Assembly: GCA_019614645.1 (NCBI GenBank)
Contig: JABWDB010000005.1
Coordinates: 8,216,001-8,280,000, forward strand
Direction of reading: 5' to 3'
Origin: Stratiolaelaps scimitus
Lineage: Eukaryota; Arthropoda; Arachnida; Mesostigmata; Laelapidae
DNA length: 64,000 bases
Shown: piece by piece, positions 25,201-38,083 of the stretch
Numbering within the stretch: the first letter of the stretch is position 1
Layout: every line of letters begins with the position of its first letter
Notes under the pieces: model-generated
Told to the model about the DNA's origin: nothing
Databases searched by the model: none
The model's input: only the letters and a program-made list of their open reading frames with translations
Position numbers and translations under genes: made by a program

Positions 25201-28200
25201 GCGATACGGGGAAGGCATAATTAGCTGCCGACGAATCTTCATATGATGATCCAAATTCGAGTAGTGGAGTTCTTGGCTTAAAATGTCTAATAATAATAAT
25301 AATAATGCAAATGTGGCGAGCAAAGGTACAATTAGTTGGAGAGTCTGAGGCATAAAAATCAAGTGAAAAGTGACAGAAAAATACTAAAGGGGCAGTCCGT
25401 CTGGTTGTTTTCCCCTGCAGATTTCAGTGGTTAATTGAGCTTTGACATCGAAACGGACTGGCTATAATTGAGTCCACGGGCGCGCGCTCCGATGCCGATG
25501 GAGATTCACGAAAGGTCACACAGGCGAAGATCATTACGATCTAGTGGTTGTTACGTACATGTGATAGTGTCTTCTATGTATAGCGGCCAAAAAACCTTGC
25601 TTCGTTTACTCAGCAGGAACGGGCATCGATCGCACTTGATGCCGTTACCACCCCCGTGACCGCACCTCACCGAAACTACTCTCGGTCCATGATGCTTGCC
25701 TGTTCGATCCCGTCCTTGTCACTCTGGGTCGCATTCTCTCTGCCTTGATCCCTTGCCTGATATAACTGCTGATAACCTCATTCTGATCGTTGATGTTTTC
25801 GTTCGTACGCCACTCGCGTTTGCTCGCCCGCCCGCCCGCCTGTCTGTCCATCTTTAAGCGCAGCAGCAGCAGCAGCTGTTGCCGCAGGCAATTCAAATTT
25901 GCCGTACTTATCTGTCATTGATCGCCTGTATTCTGTACCTGAAGCTGGCTTTGAGCTCGCACTTCCGCCTCGTTTGTCTTGTATGCTCGCCACTTATGTT
26001 CTGGAAACACCAGTACCATCACTGCCGCCGCCACCACGCTTGTTATCACCATTTGTATTTCGTCGTCCCGACACCTTCGATCCTGCCATGCCTCGCGCCG
26101 CAGAAGCAGCAGCCACACGCCCAGCCCGGCCGGCTGGCCGTCACAGAGCGAAGCCGACGGCTGGCTCGTGCTTAAAGCAGGGCTCCCGGCCCGAGCGGAG
26201 CTGAAAAAAGGGTCGACTGCACTGAGACAATCAGTCTGATGTGGCCCAAGTCATCTCGCCCCTCCCCCTCCCTCTCTGTCCATTCCTATCTTTCTCTGTC
26301 TCTCTGTTTCCGATATCGTCCCCGACATCTACACAGACTTCCACAAATCCACAGACCCCGTAAAATACACCGTACTTCTACCATCTTCTGACACTTCGCC
26401 ATTTTTCCCTGTTCCCTAGACGACCCTCCACTGCGGAAATGCACCTACCGAAAATCAGTAGTCCGCTATCCCCAGGATCCCTTCTCCAGTCACTAGCCAA
26501 ATAGGGCTCACATTTACACATTCATGCTATACCAGCCGCACATCAGTGATTATTGACGAAGAGGAGACGAGCCCTTCGCAGCTTCGTGCCTGCGTCAATC
26601 GATGACCACCATATTCACCGCACGCCGTTTCTACATCGCCGTCTCAATACCACTCAATTGTAAAATTGCTAGAAATCCTTCATCGTTCCCCACCAATCTG
26701 CAATCAGTCGAATACACTCTCGGATCCAACGGCTTCGCTCTACAGCTTCGTAAACTTTTGTAGGCCAACCCGCAGCTACAATGCCATGACTAATCGCCTC
26801 CTTCCACATATACACCCCGCTCTGTCGCTTATCTACCAAGCGGTCATTTTTTTGTAGCCGTTTCTCCCTAACGAGCGTCGAACCCTATGTATCGTTAGTC
26901 TACCAGCCAATGTCAACACACACACATCATACTAAAGCCGTCCAAGTGCGCATTACGCGTATGTATACGTGGGGAGCGATCCACAGCACACGCAGCGTCA
27001 GTGACTGTACCGCTATCGCGGGACCAACAACAACACACTGGTAGTGTTTCCCACCTCGCTAATCTTATTAACTAACTGACTAAAGGGCTAACCATTCGCA
27101 CAGCACAAGCTATCAGCAGTCATTCGTACACCTCGGACAAAAAGGATTCGCTATAATCGCTCTTCCATTCTCTACAGAAATATCCGCCTCTATCTCTCTC
27201 TGTCTCTCATTTATGTATATATATATATATAATACCTTTCATCCCTTACCTGACTCATAAACATTCATAATCATTGGTTGATGCTCCCGATTAAAACTTG
27301 ACCACGACAAATAAATACGCACAGATTGTAGCCACTTCAGCCAAACCTCTCACTGTGTTGTGCAATGACCAGCAAAGCGAGTGCCGTTGCCCTCAGCGGA
27401 CGCGTCCAACTGCTACTCCCCATTTCGCTATATCCATCTCTCCCGCGTGACCGCAATCGAAATCCAGATAATTAAAACAGATCAAAAGATTAACACTGCA
27501 GTGGAATACGTTCTCGCTTTGATTCTGAAAGGGGAGACGTTTAGAGCAGATTTTCGATGCGATTTGTCTGACGACAGCCCCGAACCTGCTTCAATTGTTG
27601 ATGCCTCATAGGCTCCCACGTCGTGGTTCCGTGACCGCGACAAAGTCAAGTAACACGGTTGTCTATGCTAGGCGAATTCTTATGCTCACGCAGATGACTA
27701 CCCGTGCTCGAGCTCGACTCCGAGAGAGATGGTCTCGGCCCCGCAGATATAATAGAGTATAGCAGAAAAACCTCCAGATTCTCATCGTCATCATTCTCTC
27801 TCTCTCTCTCTCTCGGTTATAAAACGAGCGCAGTTAAAGCCCCCAACAAGGGAACTCTTGTGTAATATCTATAAGATATTATACAAGTACAAACTGTAAC
27901 CATCGGTGTCACACTGTACCGTCGCGGGACGGGTCACTCACTGAACTGAGATTCCTTGTACGTGATGCATGCCTCTTGTTCCCGCCTCGCTAGATAGATC
28001 AGTACTAGCCGATCGTGGCTATCTGGAAACGACGCGCGCGGCAACAAACGGAGTCCACATGAGCGCCCGCCCCCACTGGCGTCCCGTCGCCGAACGAGAC
28101 GTGAAAAGAGCCCACACATCACGCATACATATTTTATAGCCATAATTGAATTCCCCTTCGCCTCGACAGCAGATTCGAATAGGCGGGTCGTCCACCATAC

Positions 28201-29204
28201 CCGACCGCCACCGATGATATATAAGTGACTCGTCCAATCTCCTTCCGAGCCATCTATGTATGTATCTATAAATCCATGGCTATCGCTTTCAACCGGTCAA
28301 TCGATCAATATGGCAGTGCTTCTGAGATGGGTTTGTTGCGACCTGGCCAGTGACGTGTCGACAACCCGCTGGCCCAACGGTCACACAGAATATTACACCG
28401 AGACAGACCCGTTCCCTCCCCCCAAAACACAAAATTGAGAAATTTTGTTCGAGTTTTTTACATCGCAGGCCTCCCGTGCTATTCATTCCAGGCTCAGCGA
28501 GTCGCTGATAAATAATGCCCACGCACACGAGTGTTACAGTGTAGCAAGTTGGATAGTTCTTGAGTCTGAAGTTACTTTTACTAAAAGAAACAAAAAAAAC
28601 GTCCTGCAAACTTAGCTGAGAGTGTTCTCGAATGAAATTGAATAATATGTACATCAACGAGAGATATGCCAATGGTAAGCTACAAAGTAATTACCCTCAG
28701 GCTTCAGGCCCGCACCGAGTTTCGTGACGGTGTACTACAGTGATCGGTCATTACACCCTAAACACAAATATGAACACTCCCAACCCTGAGTGGATCGATC
28801 CCACATATCAATGAAACACTTGCTGGCTATATATATATATATGTGCGCGCTGGGCAGAGGCTTCTAGAAACTTTCGCTAGTTTTGAATACTGACAGCTTC
28901 AGCACTACGTCATATGGCTGTTGCTCGAAGCCAACGCCCACATAAATAGAGCCTTCTGACCCGCCGTGTACCTGCCGATAGACAACTCATCCGCAGCTCT
29001 CACGCAGAAAAGTCTCTCTCTACTTTCTCTCTCTCTCTCTCTTTCTCTGTTTCTGTATATATATCTCTGTCTCTCACTCTTCCCCTCCCTCGTAGGCTCT
29101 CTGTCTGTCTGCGTATCCCTGTGTATTTGTGTGTACCTTAAAGAGTCAGAATCGATCTGTCCCTCCTCCGTTTGCTCCATCCACATACATACTGTTGTGC
29201 TACC

Positions 29205-29420
29205 ATGGATGAATGGTATGAGCCGCACATGTGGCTCTCGTTTCGACAAAAGCGAACTCATTCGCTCGACAGTTACATTCTATCTACAAGTGATTTCCCT
29301 TACCAGCCATCAACACAATTCGTGCTAAACCGAACGCAGGAAGGCAAAAATGATCAGCAGCAGCTGCAACAACAACAACAACAGCAGCAGCTGCAACAAC
29401 AACAACACCAAAAACAATAA
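29205..29420 (+). CDS. Small Gln-rich ORF, uncertain
   Basis: This 71-residue ATG ORF has a strong translation-start context (ACCATGG). It ends in a polyGln run encoded by mixed CAG/CAA (29353-29405) and then QHQKQ. It starts MDEWYEPHMWLSFRQKR and has no recognisable domain. It lies just downstream of, and convergent with, the Suv4-20 stop codon at 29455, so it may simply be antisense to that gene's 3' UTR. The triplet tract alone can keep a frame open, so coding status is doubtful. Confidence 0.2.
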   Translation: MDEWYEPHMWLSFRQKRTHSLDSYILSTSDFPYQPSTQFVLNRTQEGKNDQQQLQQQQQQQQLQQQQHQKQ

Positions 29421-29454
29421 CGAAAGGCTATGCGAAGGCGCTGATGTCTGGACG

Positions 29455-32400
29455 CTAGCGGGTCCTTTCGCGTTTGTCGAGATCGATGTTGATTGAGTAT
29501 GCGCCGACAATCAGTCGGATACGCTTCGCCTGGCTCAGGTGCCCCGACGAGAAGGCTCGGCGCGCGCGCGTCAGCGGTGACCGGTCGCCACCAGCGTTCC
29601 TGTCGGCGCTAGGTGCCGTAACGTTCCTTGCGGTAACTGCTACACCTGCTGTGACAGCGGCTGCTGTCGCTGCCTGCTTGACGCCCGCCGGCTGCCTCGG
29701 CGTCGGCCCGACTCCGGCGACCTGCCTAATGGCCGGGCGCGCCTTCTCGGGTGAAGGGTACACCTGGTACAGGTGATTGGCATCCATCTTGATCGTCAAC
29801 TTGAGCGGGCTGTGCTCGCGCGATGAGGGACGCCTCAGTGAGTTGTTCACGGCGTTGTCCACCTGCTGCTGTTGTTGCTGTTGCTCCTGCTGCGGCGACG
29901 GCGGCGGCGGCGGCCGCGGCAGCTGTCGCTGCTGCTGCTGACCGGCGAGTTGGCGGCGCCGGTGCTGCTCCTGCTGCTGTTGCTGCTGACCAATGACCTG
30001 TTCCGGCGGTTCCCCGTCCGGTCCACTCTGACTGCTGACTTTATGGACCTGCAGTTGGCCCGGTCGTGGGCGCGCCTTCTGTTTTTCGCCAGGTCGTGTA
30101 ACGATGTTCCGTCCCCCGGCAACGTCTCCGCCACCGTCTCTAACGCCGCCGCCGCCGCCAATAACAGCTGGAGCCTGCGCAGCCTCCCGCACACCACCGG
30201 TCACGACCAGTCCCCCCGCACCTGCTGCTGTTGCTGGTCCCGTTCCTGCTGCCCCTGGCTTTCGCAATCGAGCTCCCCCATGCTCCTGGTTCTCGGTGTT
30301 ACTGCTGTTGTCGTTGCTGTTATTGTTGTTGTTATTGTTATTGTTGTGGGTGTGGTTATGGTTGTGATTGTTGTTTCCCCTAAGAGTATTTTTACTAGTC
30401 GTGGTTGAAGTGGTATTCGTCGTCTGCGACTTAATTCGCGCAGACCGAGTAATGTGCGTTTGGATCTGATTCTGCGTTTTTTGTAATGGTTGTTGTTGTT
30501 GTTGCTCTTGTTGTTGTTGTTGCCGATGATGTTGCTGTTGTTGATTTGGCTGTTGCGGCTGATGATTTTTCTGTTGCTGTTGTTGTGAGTGCAGTTCCTC
30601 TGTTTTGAGCTGATGTTGATGTAGCCGTCGTTGCTGTTGTTGTTGCTGTTGTTGCTGCTGTCCTTGCTGCTCATTCCGGTGAGTCTGCGATGACTGAGAA
30701 CCACAATTAACAACGTTTGTCGAATTCGCCACCGGTGAACTCGTCGACAGCGGCAACACTATCGATGATGCAACCTTTGCATCAGGTCTATCATCATCGG
30801 CCGCTTTGTGACTACTCGTCTTTGTCGCAGCCGCCGCCGCCGCCGCGGCCGCCACTGCTGTCGTTGCCGAGGGCCCGCGGCTCTCCACAGCGGTGACGGT
30901 GGACGCAGCAGCGGTCGAACCGCCCTGCTGACAGTTATCCCCTTTCCTCAAACAGGTTGTGGAGGATGCAGTTTTTACCTCGTAAGTTGCCGTCGTCGTT
31001 GGAGCTGAGGCTACAGCTGACGTCGTCGATGAATGACTTGCTCGTCGTGCCGACGGCCGGCGGAGACCTGGAACAATTTGAACGCCGCCGGTGGCACTGC
31101 TGCTACTCGAAGCTCGGCTAGTGCACCCGCTCGTACTGCTGCTGCTGCTGCTGTTACTGCTGTTGCTGGTAGCTGAACGCGACAGGTCACCACTTAACGA
31201 AATTTGCTGTTGTTGTTGTTGCTCTGTTTCAGGAACACGAGGTTGTAGCTGCTGCTGCTGCTGCGGGGCCTGTTGTTGCTGTGCCTGCTGCTGCTGATGC
31301 TGCTGCTGCTCAGAGGCAATAACGGCGACGCCTGGCAGCGGCGTTTCACAGTGTCCGTTCACATTGAGGATACGTTTCAACCTGTTATCGGTTTCCCGAA
31401 ACGAGTATTTGCGCGCAGCCGCTGGAGCAGATGCCAGCCCGTTCAGGGCTCCACCACCTGGCGTTTTGCCACTACCGCCTGTCCCGCCGACGCCAGCAGC
31501 TCCCGGTAGGTCACCTGCGTCCGTCGCGGCGCCACTCAGACGAAACGCCCCGGCCCTCCGCCTCTCGCACGTATGACATTCGCAGAGCGAATTCGCATCG
31601 CCGAAAAAGTCCTCCCCATAAAAGCACGTAATCTCCTCGCCCGCCTCGATGTCGCGGAGCACCTTGACGCAGGCGCTCTCGCGACCTGTCGAGACGAACC
31701 GGCAGTTTGCCCTGCAGTCGTGATTGATGAACGCCGCCGGACCCAGCCATAGCTGCGCGCAGTTCTTGCGCGTCGAGTACATCACGCTGAAGTCGTTACG
31801 GCCTGCCACGAGCATCTGTCGCTCTTCGAGCGCGCTCAGCTCGGCGATGCAGCCGACTAGATTCGGGATCTTATCATTCTTCTGCCAGCGACGGGTGGCG
31901 CACAACCGTGCACCCATATTGCCCTCCATTGAGTAGCGGTCGCAGGCCAGAATCTCAAAGCCGCTCTCCTTGTCGAACAGCCGAAGATACCGGTAAATCT
32001 AGATGACGAGACATATATTGGACAGACAAAATCAGATCGGAGTTCGTTATAACGATGGGCCAGCATTGCCACATAGAGGAGCTGTCTGAAAATTGATTCG
32101 TTATCGAAATGATCGATCGCATCGGATCACTATTTACGATTCAAAATCAGATTTGGATATTATTCCGCAAACACAACACATTAGGTGCTCTCCAAGCTTA
32201 CAAATATACAAGGAGAGTGGAGGTGGGAGACCCAAGCCTGAATCGTCAACAGCCGCACGGTAAATCATTGCGATTGCCAAGTGTTCCTGAATTCGCGTGT
32301 TTGACGCTGGTTTATCGGCACATCAAAACTCTTCTCTTCATGATGGATTTCTGCATTCACTGTGAATTGTCTATATAACATTATGCGATGATATGGATCG

Positions 32401-35323
32401 GTCTGAGTACGGTCCTCCATTTCTCCATCCTCAATCGAATACATACGTGTTCTCGAAGGGCTTCCCGACGCGATTTTGAAACATATGCCGGTGGCAGCCA
32501 GCCTCCCTTGAGCAGCTTATCGAAAGCCAGTTCATAGTTAAGGTCATTACGAAAGTTCTCCACGATCGTGCGGAGTTGGCCGCGATGGTTGGCCCGGGTT
32601 GGTCGGAATCTGAAATCGATACAAGTCGTACGATAGTCCGCAGCACACAAATACGAAAGTTGTTTTTTTGTTAGTGACATTCGCCACTTAGCCCCCTTGG
32701 TGTCAATTTTTGCGGGGTCATTTAAGGTGCATTTCAATGATCACAACATGTATGCTTATAACAACATCATAAACCACAGCATATTATTATAGATAGAGAT
32801 CATTTCTCATATACGCCGAATTCTATCTATACATCGTAAGCATACGTCTGAAAATCGATCAGGTTGCGACAAACAGATAATGGGTATGCCATGTTCGTCC
32901 GGATTTTTCAAAGGACACTTGTACCGACACTCCGGGGCGTATCATTTAATTTCTATTGGGCTTTCGTATTAACGCAAGCCGAGCTGTACGACGCAAAAGA
33001 GGCGTTCGGTATCGCTACGGGTATCACCAGAATTGACCAGAAATTTATTCCGTTTATTCTCGTTGTGTGTGTGTGCGTGTGTATGTGTGTTTATGTATGA
33101 GTGTATACATGTATTTTCATCGTGATGCGTTCTCGCTGTCCGCTCGATCTGTGTCTCTGTGTGAGTGACATTTTATTGAATATATCGCACTAGTAGCGTT
33201 AGACAATGACCGGCGGCTTCCCCGCCCCTACCTAACAAGCGAATATCGAACGCGTTCGACATCCACATGTCATCAATTCCGGCTCACCGTTCTTCGCTAA
33301 GCCCCCCGAACTCCCGCTTGCCTTGCCCCCATTGCACGACAGCCACAAAGTACTGGTCCGCACTCTCGCGGACGGCGGCGGCGGCGGCGGCGGCCACAGC
33401 AGCAGTAGCGTCAGCGGTAGCATCGGCACGAAGAACAGCGACGCACAAACAAACAGTGCGACTCTGTGGCACAGCGGACCCACGATGAAGACAACGCGAC
33501 AATAGTACCGTTCTGTCTAACGCACGGCCGGCCGTTGGAGCGAGCCAGCAGCTGGTTCCAATCACCATTGGCAACCTGCCGTTGCTGCTACCGCCGCTGC
33601 TGCTGTCGCTGTCGCCGCTGTTAGCGCTGCGAGAACGAGCTAGCTGTCTCTTCTCGCCGAAAGTCTCACTCAGTTGATCAGTGCAGCATTTAATACGAAA
33701 ACCACCACCACCACCACAACAACAACAACAATATATAGGCTGAACAAATCGATCTATCGCAGACAGTTCGGATGAAACTGTCTCTCTCTCTCTCTCTCTC
33801 CCTCTCTCTCACACACACGCATCGATAAACATAAGGAAAATGTGCGGTGGCCAGACACTCGAGGACAGACCGGCAAGCGTGCGACTCGAGCATCCGCACA
33901 GATTCACAGTGTGCAGTTATAGGGCGAACTCTATAGCAGCCGGCGTACGCGTAAGACACATTCCGTTACACGGAACGGTACCTTACAATACAATACACTA
34001 TATTTGATACAAGAGACAAACACGAAAAGCGGCTGGTGTGGCAAAATGACAGAGAAAGCATCAGCGAGAGGCGAGTGAATCAATGGATGTTGTGCCGAAT
34101 CTGTGCCTGCCTGAGTAGCCCCCTACGTATAATACCTATCAATGTTTCATTCGATCTATCGGGTCGGCACATCGCATACACACTCGATGCTGCTGGCAAA
34201 AGTACGGCGAGAAAGGCAGCTTGCGGTAGACGACACCCTGATGTACTCAGCACAATTACATCGGTTGTCCAAGTGTCCGTCACCATCATCAAACTCTCTC
34301 TCATCGCTTTCTCACAGTTCGTTGCTTTTTTTTGTGGCTCCACTCGACTCGTTTGTCTGCATGATCGCATGAGATGACAGCGGCAAAGCGCGGCTGCCGC
34401 CATCAGCGTTAGTTAGGGCGAACAATTGGTTGCGAATCGTGCTCATTCGTACCGGTAATAGTAAAGGTTGCTGTTATTATTGTTGTTGTTGTTGTTGTTA
34501 TTATTATTATTATTATGGTAACAGTATATTTAGAGGAACAAGGTAAATTCTGTCCGTATATATATAAATCACAACACGCAATAGTGGAGATAATGGGAAA
34601 GAAACTGTTTAACAGACAGTGCGTGTCTGATCACTCGAAGATCGCTTGGAGGCGTGGTAACAGACGGCGGGCATGATAACGTTCGACAGAACCACCCGAT
34701 CGAGAAGTTGCTGGTAAATGGAGTTCTCATCACGTCACTGGTGCATGAATCAATCGAGCACGGCCGAGTGACCAGAACATGTACTCAAGGGTCGTATTTG
34801 CTAATTGAAACCAAAAACCACCCCATCAGATGAAGGCGCAAACTTTGTTGATCTATCTGTCAGCAGCAATATCATGTTTGAGCCGCTCAAATTGGTCATC
34901 ACCCCCCTAATCAGATGCCGAGGCTCACCGCTAATTGTCACCGAGTTGCATCTCACGCCCTCTTCCAAACGACACATTTTCAGTGTTACCTAAGACGAAC
35001 AGTGTTGTACAAACAGATCGATAATGATAACCATTTGCACCAATTGCAGCGTAGGGTAAATGTTGCCCAACGCGCGTTAGCTTCATCGATTCGAATTGGA
35101 TCCCGTCATTTCCCTCCACCGTGTTCGTTTCTGTTCACATGTGTTTGGTGCGTTCTTCGTCGTACCTGAGGTTCATCTTGTGCGTCTGGAAGCCCAGCCA
35201 CGAATCGAGTACGAGGCTGGTCGCCAGATCGTCGTTTTCGGCGAGCTCGCGTGCGGTCATACTCAACTGGAGCTTGTTCGGGGCTCCGCCGGCACCCCGG
35301 CCAGCGGCTGTCTCCGAGCCCAT
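29455..35323 (-). CDS. Suv4-20: Histone H4K20 methyltransferase Suv4-20 (KMT5B/KMT5C family)
   Basis: Three coding exons on the minus strand: 35323-35166, 32609-32447 and 31998-29455. The phases agree and give 954 residues. The ATG at 35323 is the first after an in-frame TGA. Exon 1 carries the family N-terminus ([20 protein letters not shown], then FQTHKMN). Exon 2 carries the [19 protein letters not shown] region. Exon 3 opens with [20 protein letters not shown] and the SET domain: [20 protein letters not shown], the cofactor/pseudoknot motif FINHDC (NHDC about residues 199-202), GEEITCFYG, and post-SET cysteines CECHTCE (about 246-251). The family di- and trimethylates H4K20 in nuclear heterochromatin using SAM. 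After about residue 265 the protein is a roughly 690-residue low-complexity tail with many polyGln runs, an Asn/His tract and Ala runs. All catalytic motifs are intact. Confidence 0.96.
32610..35165 (-). other. Suv4-20 intron 1
   Basis: The donor is AG|GTACG on the minus strand at 35165 and the acceptor is CAG at 32610-32612. The intron contains GT-rich simple sequence at 33061-33100, a CGG/CAG-rich segment at 33360-33600, (CT)n at 33780-33818 and a (TTG/TTA)n run at 34470-34515. The ORFs in the CGG/CAG-rich segment on both strands have no domain support. Confidence 0.8.
33780..33818. repeat. (CT)n-(AC)n compound microsatellite
   Basis: An alternating CT run with one interruption is followed by ACACAC. 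It lies in Suv4-20 intron 1. Confidence 0.9.
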
Positions 35324-37980
35324 CGTTGCTCCAACGAAACGAACGCCAATGCGCTGAGCACGTCGCGCTCACAGCGGGCTCAACCAGCGCGGCTATCGCC
35401 TCCACCTCCTCGGGCGCGATTGCTGCGGTTCGTGCCGCTGCTGTCGCCGTCGCCGCCGTCGTCGTTGTCGCCGTCGTTGTTGTTGTCCAATCGGGAACGA
35501 CAACACCTGCAGCTTGAGCCGCCCGAGCGCACGAGCTCTACCGAGCTCCCCGTCGTCGTCCACCTACGTCATGAACCAGCTCGGCATCGGCCCGCGCTAC
35601 ATCCACACGTGCCTGATGAGTTCTGTCCGAGTAACTCGACGTCGGCAGTCGAAATCTGAAGGACTGAAGATCTAGTGTCAATCTTGTTTCTCTTGGCAGT
35701 CTTCGCCCGAGGCGACGAGTGGTCGCCTACGACGACGGCGAGTTGATGGCTCAACAGTCGACGACTGTGATCAATAATAATAACACCGCGGCCACCACAG
35801 CTGCTACGGCTGTCGTCCGTTTACAACGAACGCGGGTTTCACCAGCAGCAATGCTCGGCCGACGTGACGCCGCCCTCGGCGAACGCTCTCCTTAGCCACC
35901 ACCACCACCTCCACCACCGGCACCACTCCTGACTCTTCTGGGATCCCACAGCTTTTCCAGTTCAGCAGGAAGTGCTGTCCACGCGTTGCTGGTGGCTCAG
36001 TATCTCTCACTCTCACTGATACGTTCCCTGTGCATGCCTCGCTGAGCTAACCTAGCAATATACATCCTCACGGCACAAGGATCACACCAGCAGAGGCAGG
36101 CTGCAACGAACACTGTTTGACTTCACGCGTTCGGGAGGAGTAGCTACTAGGTCCTTGTTCTCGCACGACAGCAGTTAGCTGCTTGCTTGCTTGCTTCGCT
36201 CGTTAACATTCAATCGTTTGTTTTGGTGGGATTCCTCGGCCGACAGCACACCACCAGTAACTAAGTCAGCCAGGCAGTGAGTGTCTCCTGTTACCGAGCA
36301 CTCCTGATCTCACTCATTACTACTGCTACTGCTGCTGCTGCTGCTAAGTGCGGCCGTCCAACTAACTGAGTTGTTCCGCATCTGTTCTATCCAACCGTAT
36401 TGGACTCTTCACCGACGACACAACTTCAACATCAGCCAACAGACAGAGCCAAACACACATGTATGCATACCCAACGCATAACGCACACAACATAAAAAGG
36501 CAGAGCGCTTGCGGTGTATGTGTCTCTTTGTGTCGATGTATACGAATGAATGAAGCAGTCACACGGCGACATACAAACAGAGGGAGAGACGGCAAATCGT
36601 CAACTTCACCACAGGAGTCACAGTTGCTTCTGGTGTTTGTGGTGCCCAATTGCTTGACTGACTGAGACTGACTGATTGACGAACTGATCATCCGGCCGTC
36701 GTCTGTGCCGAGTTCTGAGTTCCGCAGGACAGACACGGGCCTAGCGCTGGTGGTGGTGCTGCTGCTGCGGCTCACACAGCGCTGGTATCACCATTCTCCG
36801 ACAGATAGACACCGACCAGTGTTGTCTGTCCGTTGGGTCTCTCTCCTGTACTACAAATACGACTGCGTTGCTGCTGCTACTGCTGCTGCTGCTGTTTATA
36901 ACAATAACAACACAGTCTCCTCAGTACAGAGCACCGTGTGTAACTGGAATAGAACTGGCTGTTATCCCGAAGAGGAAACAGCGCTCCCACTGCTGCGCCA
37001 GCCGCAGCGGAGCCAGCAGCGGTCAACAGCGCCAACCAGAGGCGCCATGTTGACCCTGAGCAGAAAAGAAGGCCTATTCGGCGAATGGCGCGAAATTGGT
37101 CGCGTGATGGCGCGCGATCGAATCATATGCCAATGCACATATTTCGGGGCCTGTGATCGACTGATTCACTAAGCTTGGATGTAGTATATAAGTAGGGGTA
37201 GAGGGGAGATTATCAATGGACGCGGATGCTTATATAATTGCAATAACCGGATTGAAAAGCACATTGTTACGTAACCTATAATTTAGAAATGATTTGATCG
37301 AAATCAACAGTTGAGATAGGGGATGAAACGCCTTGGATTCCTCTTAAATGTACGTATATATTCCTTGTATGTACATGCTCTAAAACTACCTCTTAAACGT
37401 AATAAAATCGAAGGTTTCGTTCGAATAATTCAGGTTCGGCGTTACTGTGAATCTGCCTGGAAAAATTACCTATTTTTTTAGGCTCGTCGCGGTGGCAAAT
37501 ACAGCCCACCTTCTGGCTTAAAGAGATAAACTAGGACTATTTTCGCCACAGGATGTGACATGCATAGAATACATCCACACGCTTTCTATGAAATAACGAA
37601 AAATGTTGAACATGAAAAGGCTTAATGACAACGCAAACCTGCCTGCTATTGAAACATCATCAGTTGCTGACCGTTCATATAATGAGCCCACATTTTGAAC
37701 TCAAGTTCCTGAAGGTCATTGCTAGTCTTCGTACGCGTAATGGATATTTGTAGGCGACTGGACTTCGCTTGGGGTTTTGTGGAAAATATCAAGCTGCTAC
37801 ATCGCCGTAGAAGCGGTTGGACCCTCACCCTGGCGACTCCATTGATTCATGCAGCTCATCTTGATTAGCTGTGACCTACCCTTTGCTCGGTGATGACGGC
37901 AAATTTTCGACCTTCGACCTCGTTACACTCGGGCGGCACGAGCTCTCCCAGACCTTCTCAGTACGTCCGCTACAGTGGCT
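35324..37980. other. Suv4-20 upstream region, probable 5' UTR and promoter DNA
   Basis: Upstream of the Suv4-20 start codon the DNA is CpG-rich and triplet-rich to about 37050 (for example CTG/CAG tracts at 36330-36350 and 36870-36895). It then becomes AT-rich. ORFs on both strands here are triplet-repeat artefacts without domains. The region plausibly holds the Suv4-20 5' UTR and its promoter on the minus strand. No TATA box or clear initiator could be assigned. Confidence 0.4.
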
Positions 37981-37982
37981 CT

Positions 37983-38020
37983 TATATGAGCCGTCAGCCT
38001 CTGTGGACCAGTGATCAGTT
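37983..38020 (+). promoter_or_regulatory. Putative core promoter (TATA-like plus initiator)
   Basis: TATATGAG at 37983-37990 is followed by TCAGTT at 38015-38020, which matches the arthropod initiator TCAGTY. The A at 38017 would be the start site. The TATA-to-start distance is 34 bases, slightly longer than the usual 30-31. It would give a 67-base leader before the ATG at 38084. This is inference from motif spacing only. Confidence 0.35.
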
Positions 38021-38083
38021 CGTCGCTGACGTTGCCATTGACTAGCAGGCTTCTTAGGATTAGACTGCAGAGTAACGCCAACA

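Larger units (their letters stand above)
19680..29204. other. Long non-coding stretch, no gene seen
   Basis: Besides microsatellites ((TA)n at 22196-22241, (CT)n at 27793-27814 and 29025-29048) and a SINE tail at about 20796, this stretch shows only short ORFs without recognisable domains. The longest, at 22089-22586, is built on a TA array translated as Ile-Tyr repeats. Positions 25640-26240 are more CpG-rich, with a small minus-strand ORF containing an Ala run. Positions 26240-27400 are C-rich and T-rich on the plus strand. The region lies between the unknown gene and Suv4-20 and may be distal intron or UTR of either, but I see no evidence for that. Confidence 0.5.

Noticed and set aside
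29872..30408. 178-codon plus-strand Leu/Val-rich ORF resembling membrane segments
   Set aside because: It is antisense to polyGln/Ala/Asn tracts of the Suv4-20 coding exon; reverse-complemented CAG and AAC runs read as Leu and Val.
35096..35659. 187-codon plus-strand ORF
   Set aside because: Its left part overlaps Suv4-20 exon 1 on the opposite strand, and the rest is CpG/triplet-rich upstream DNA without domains.
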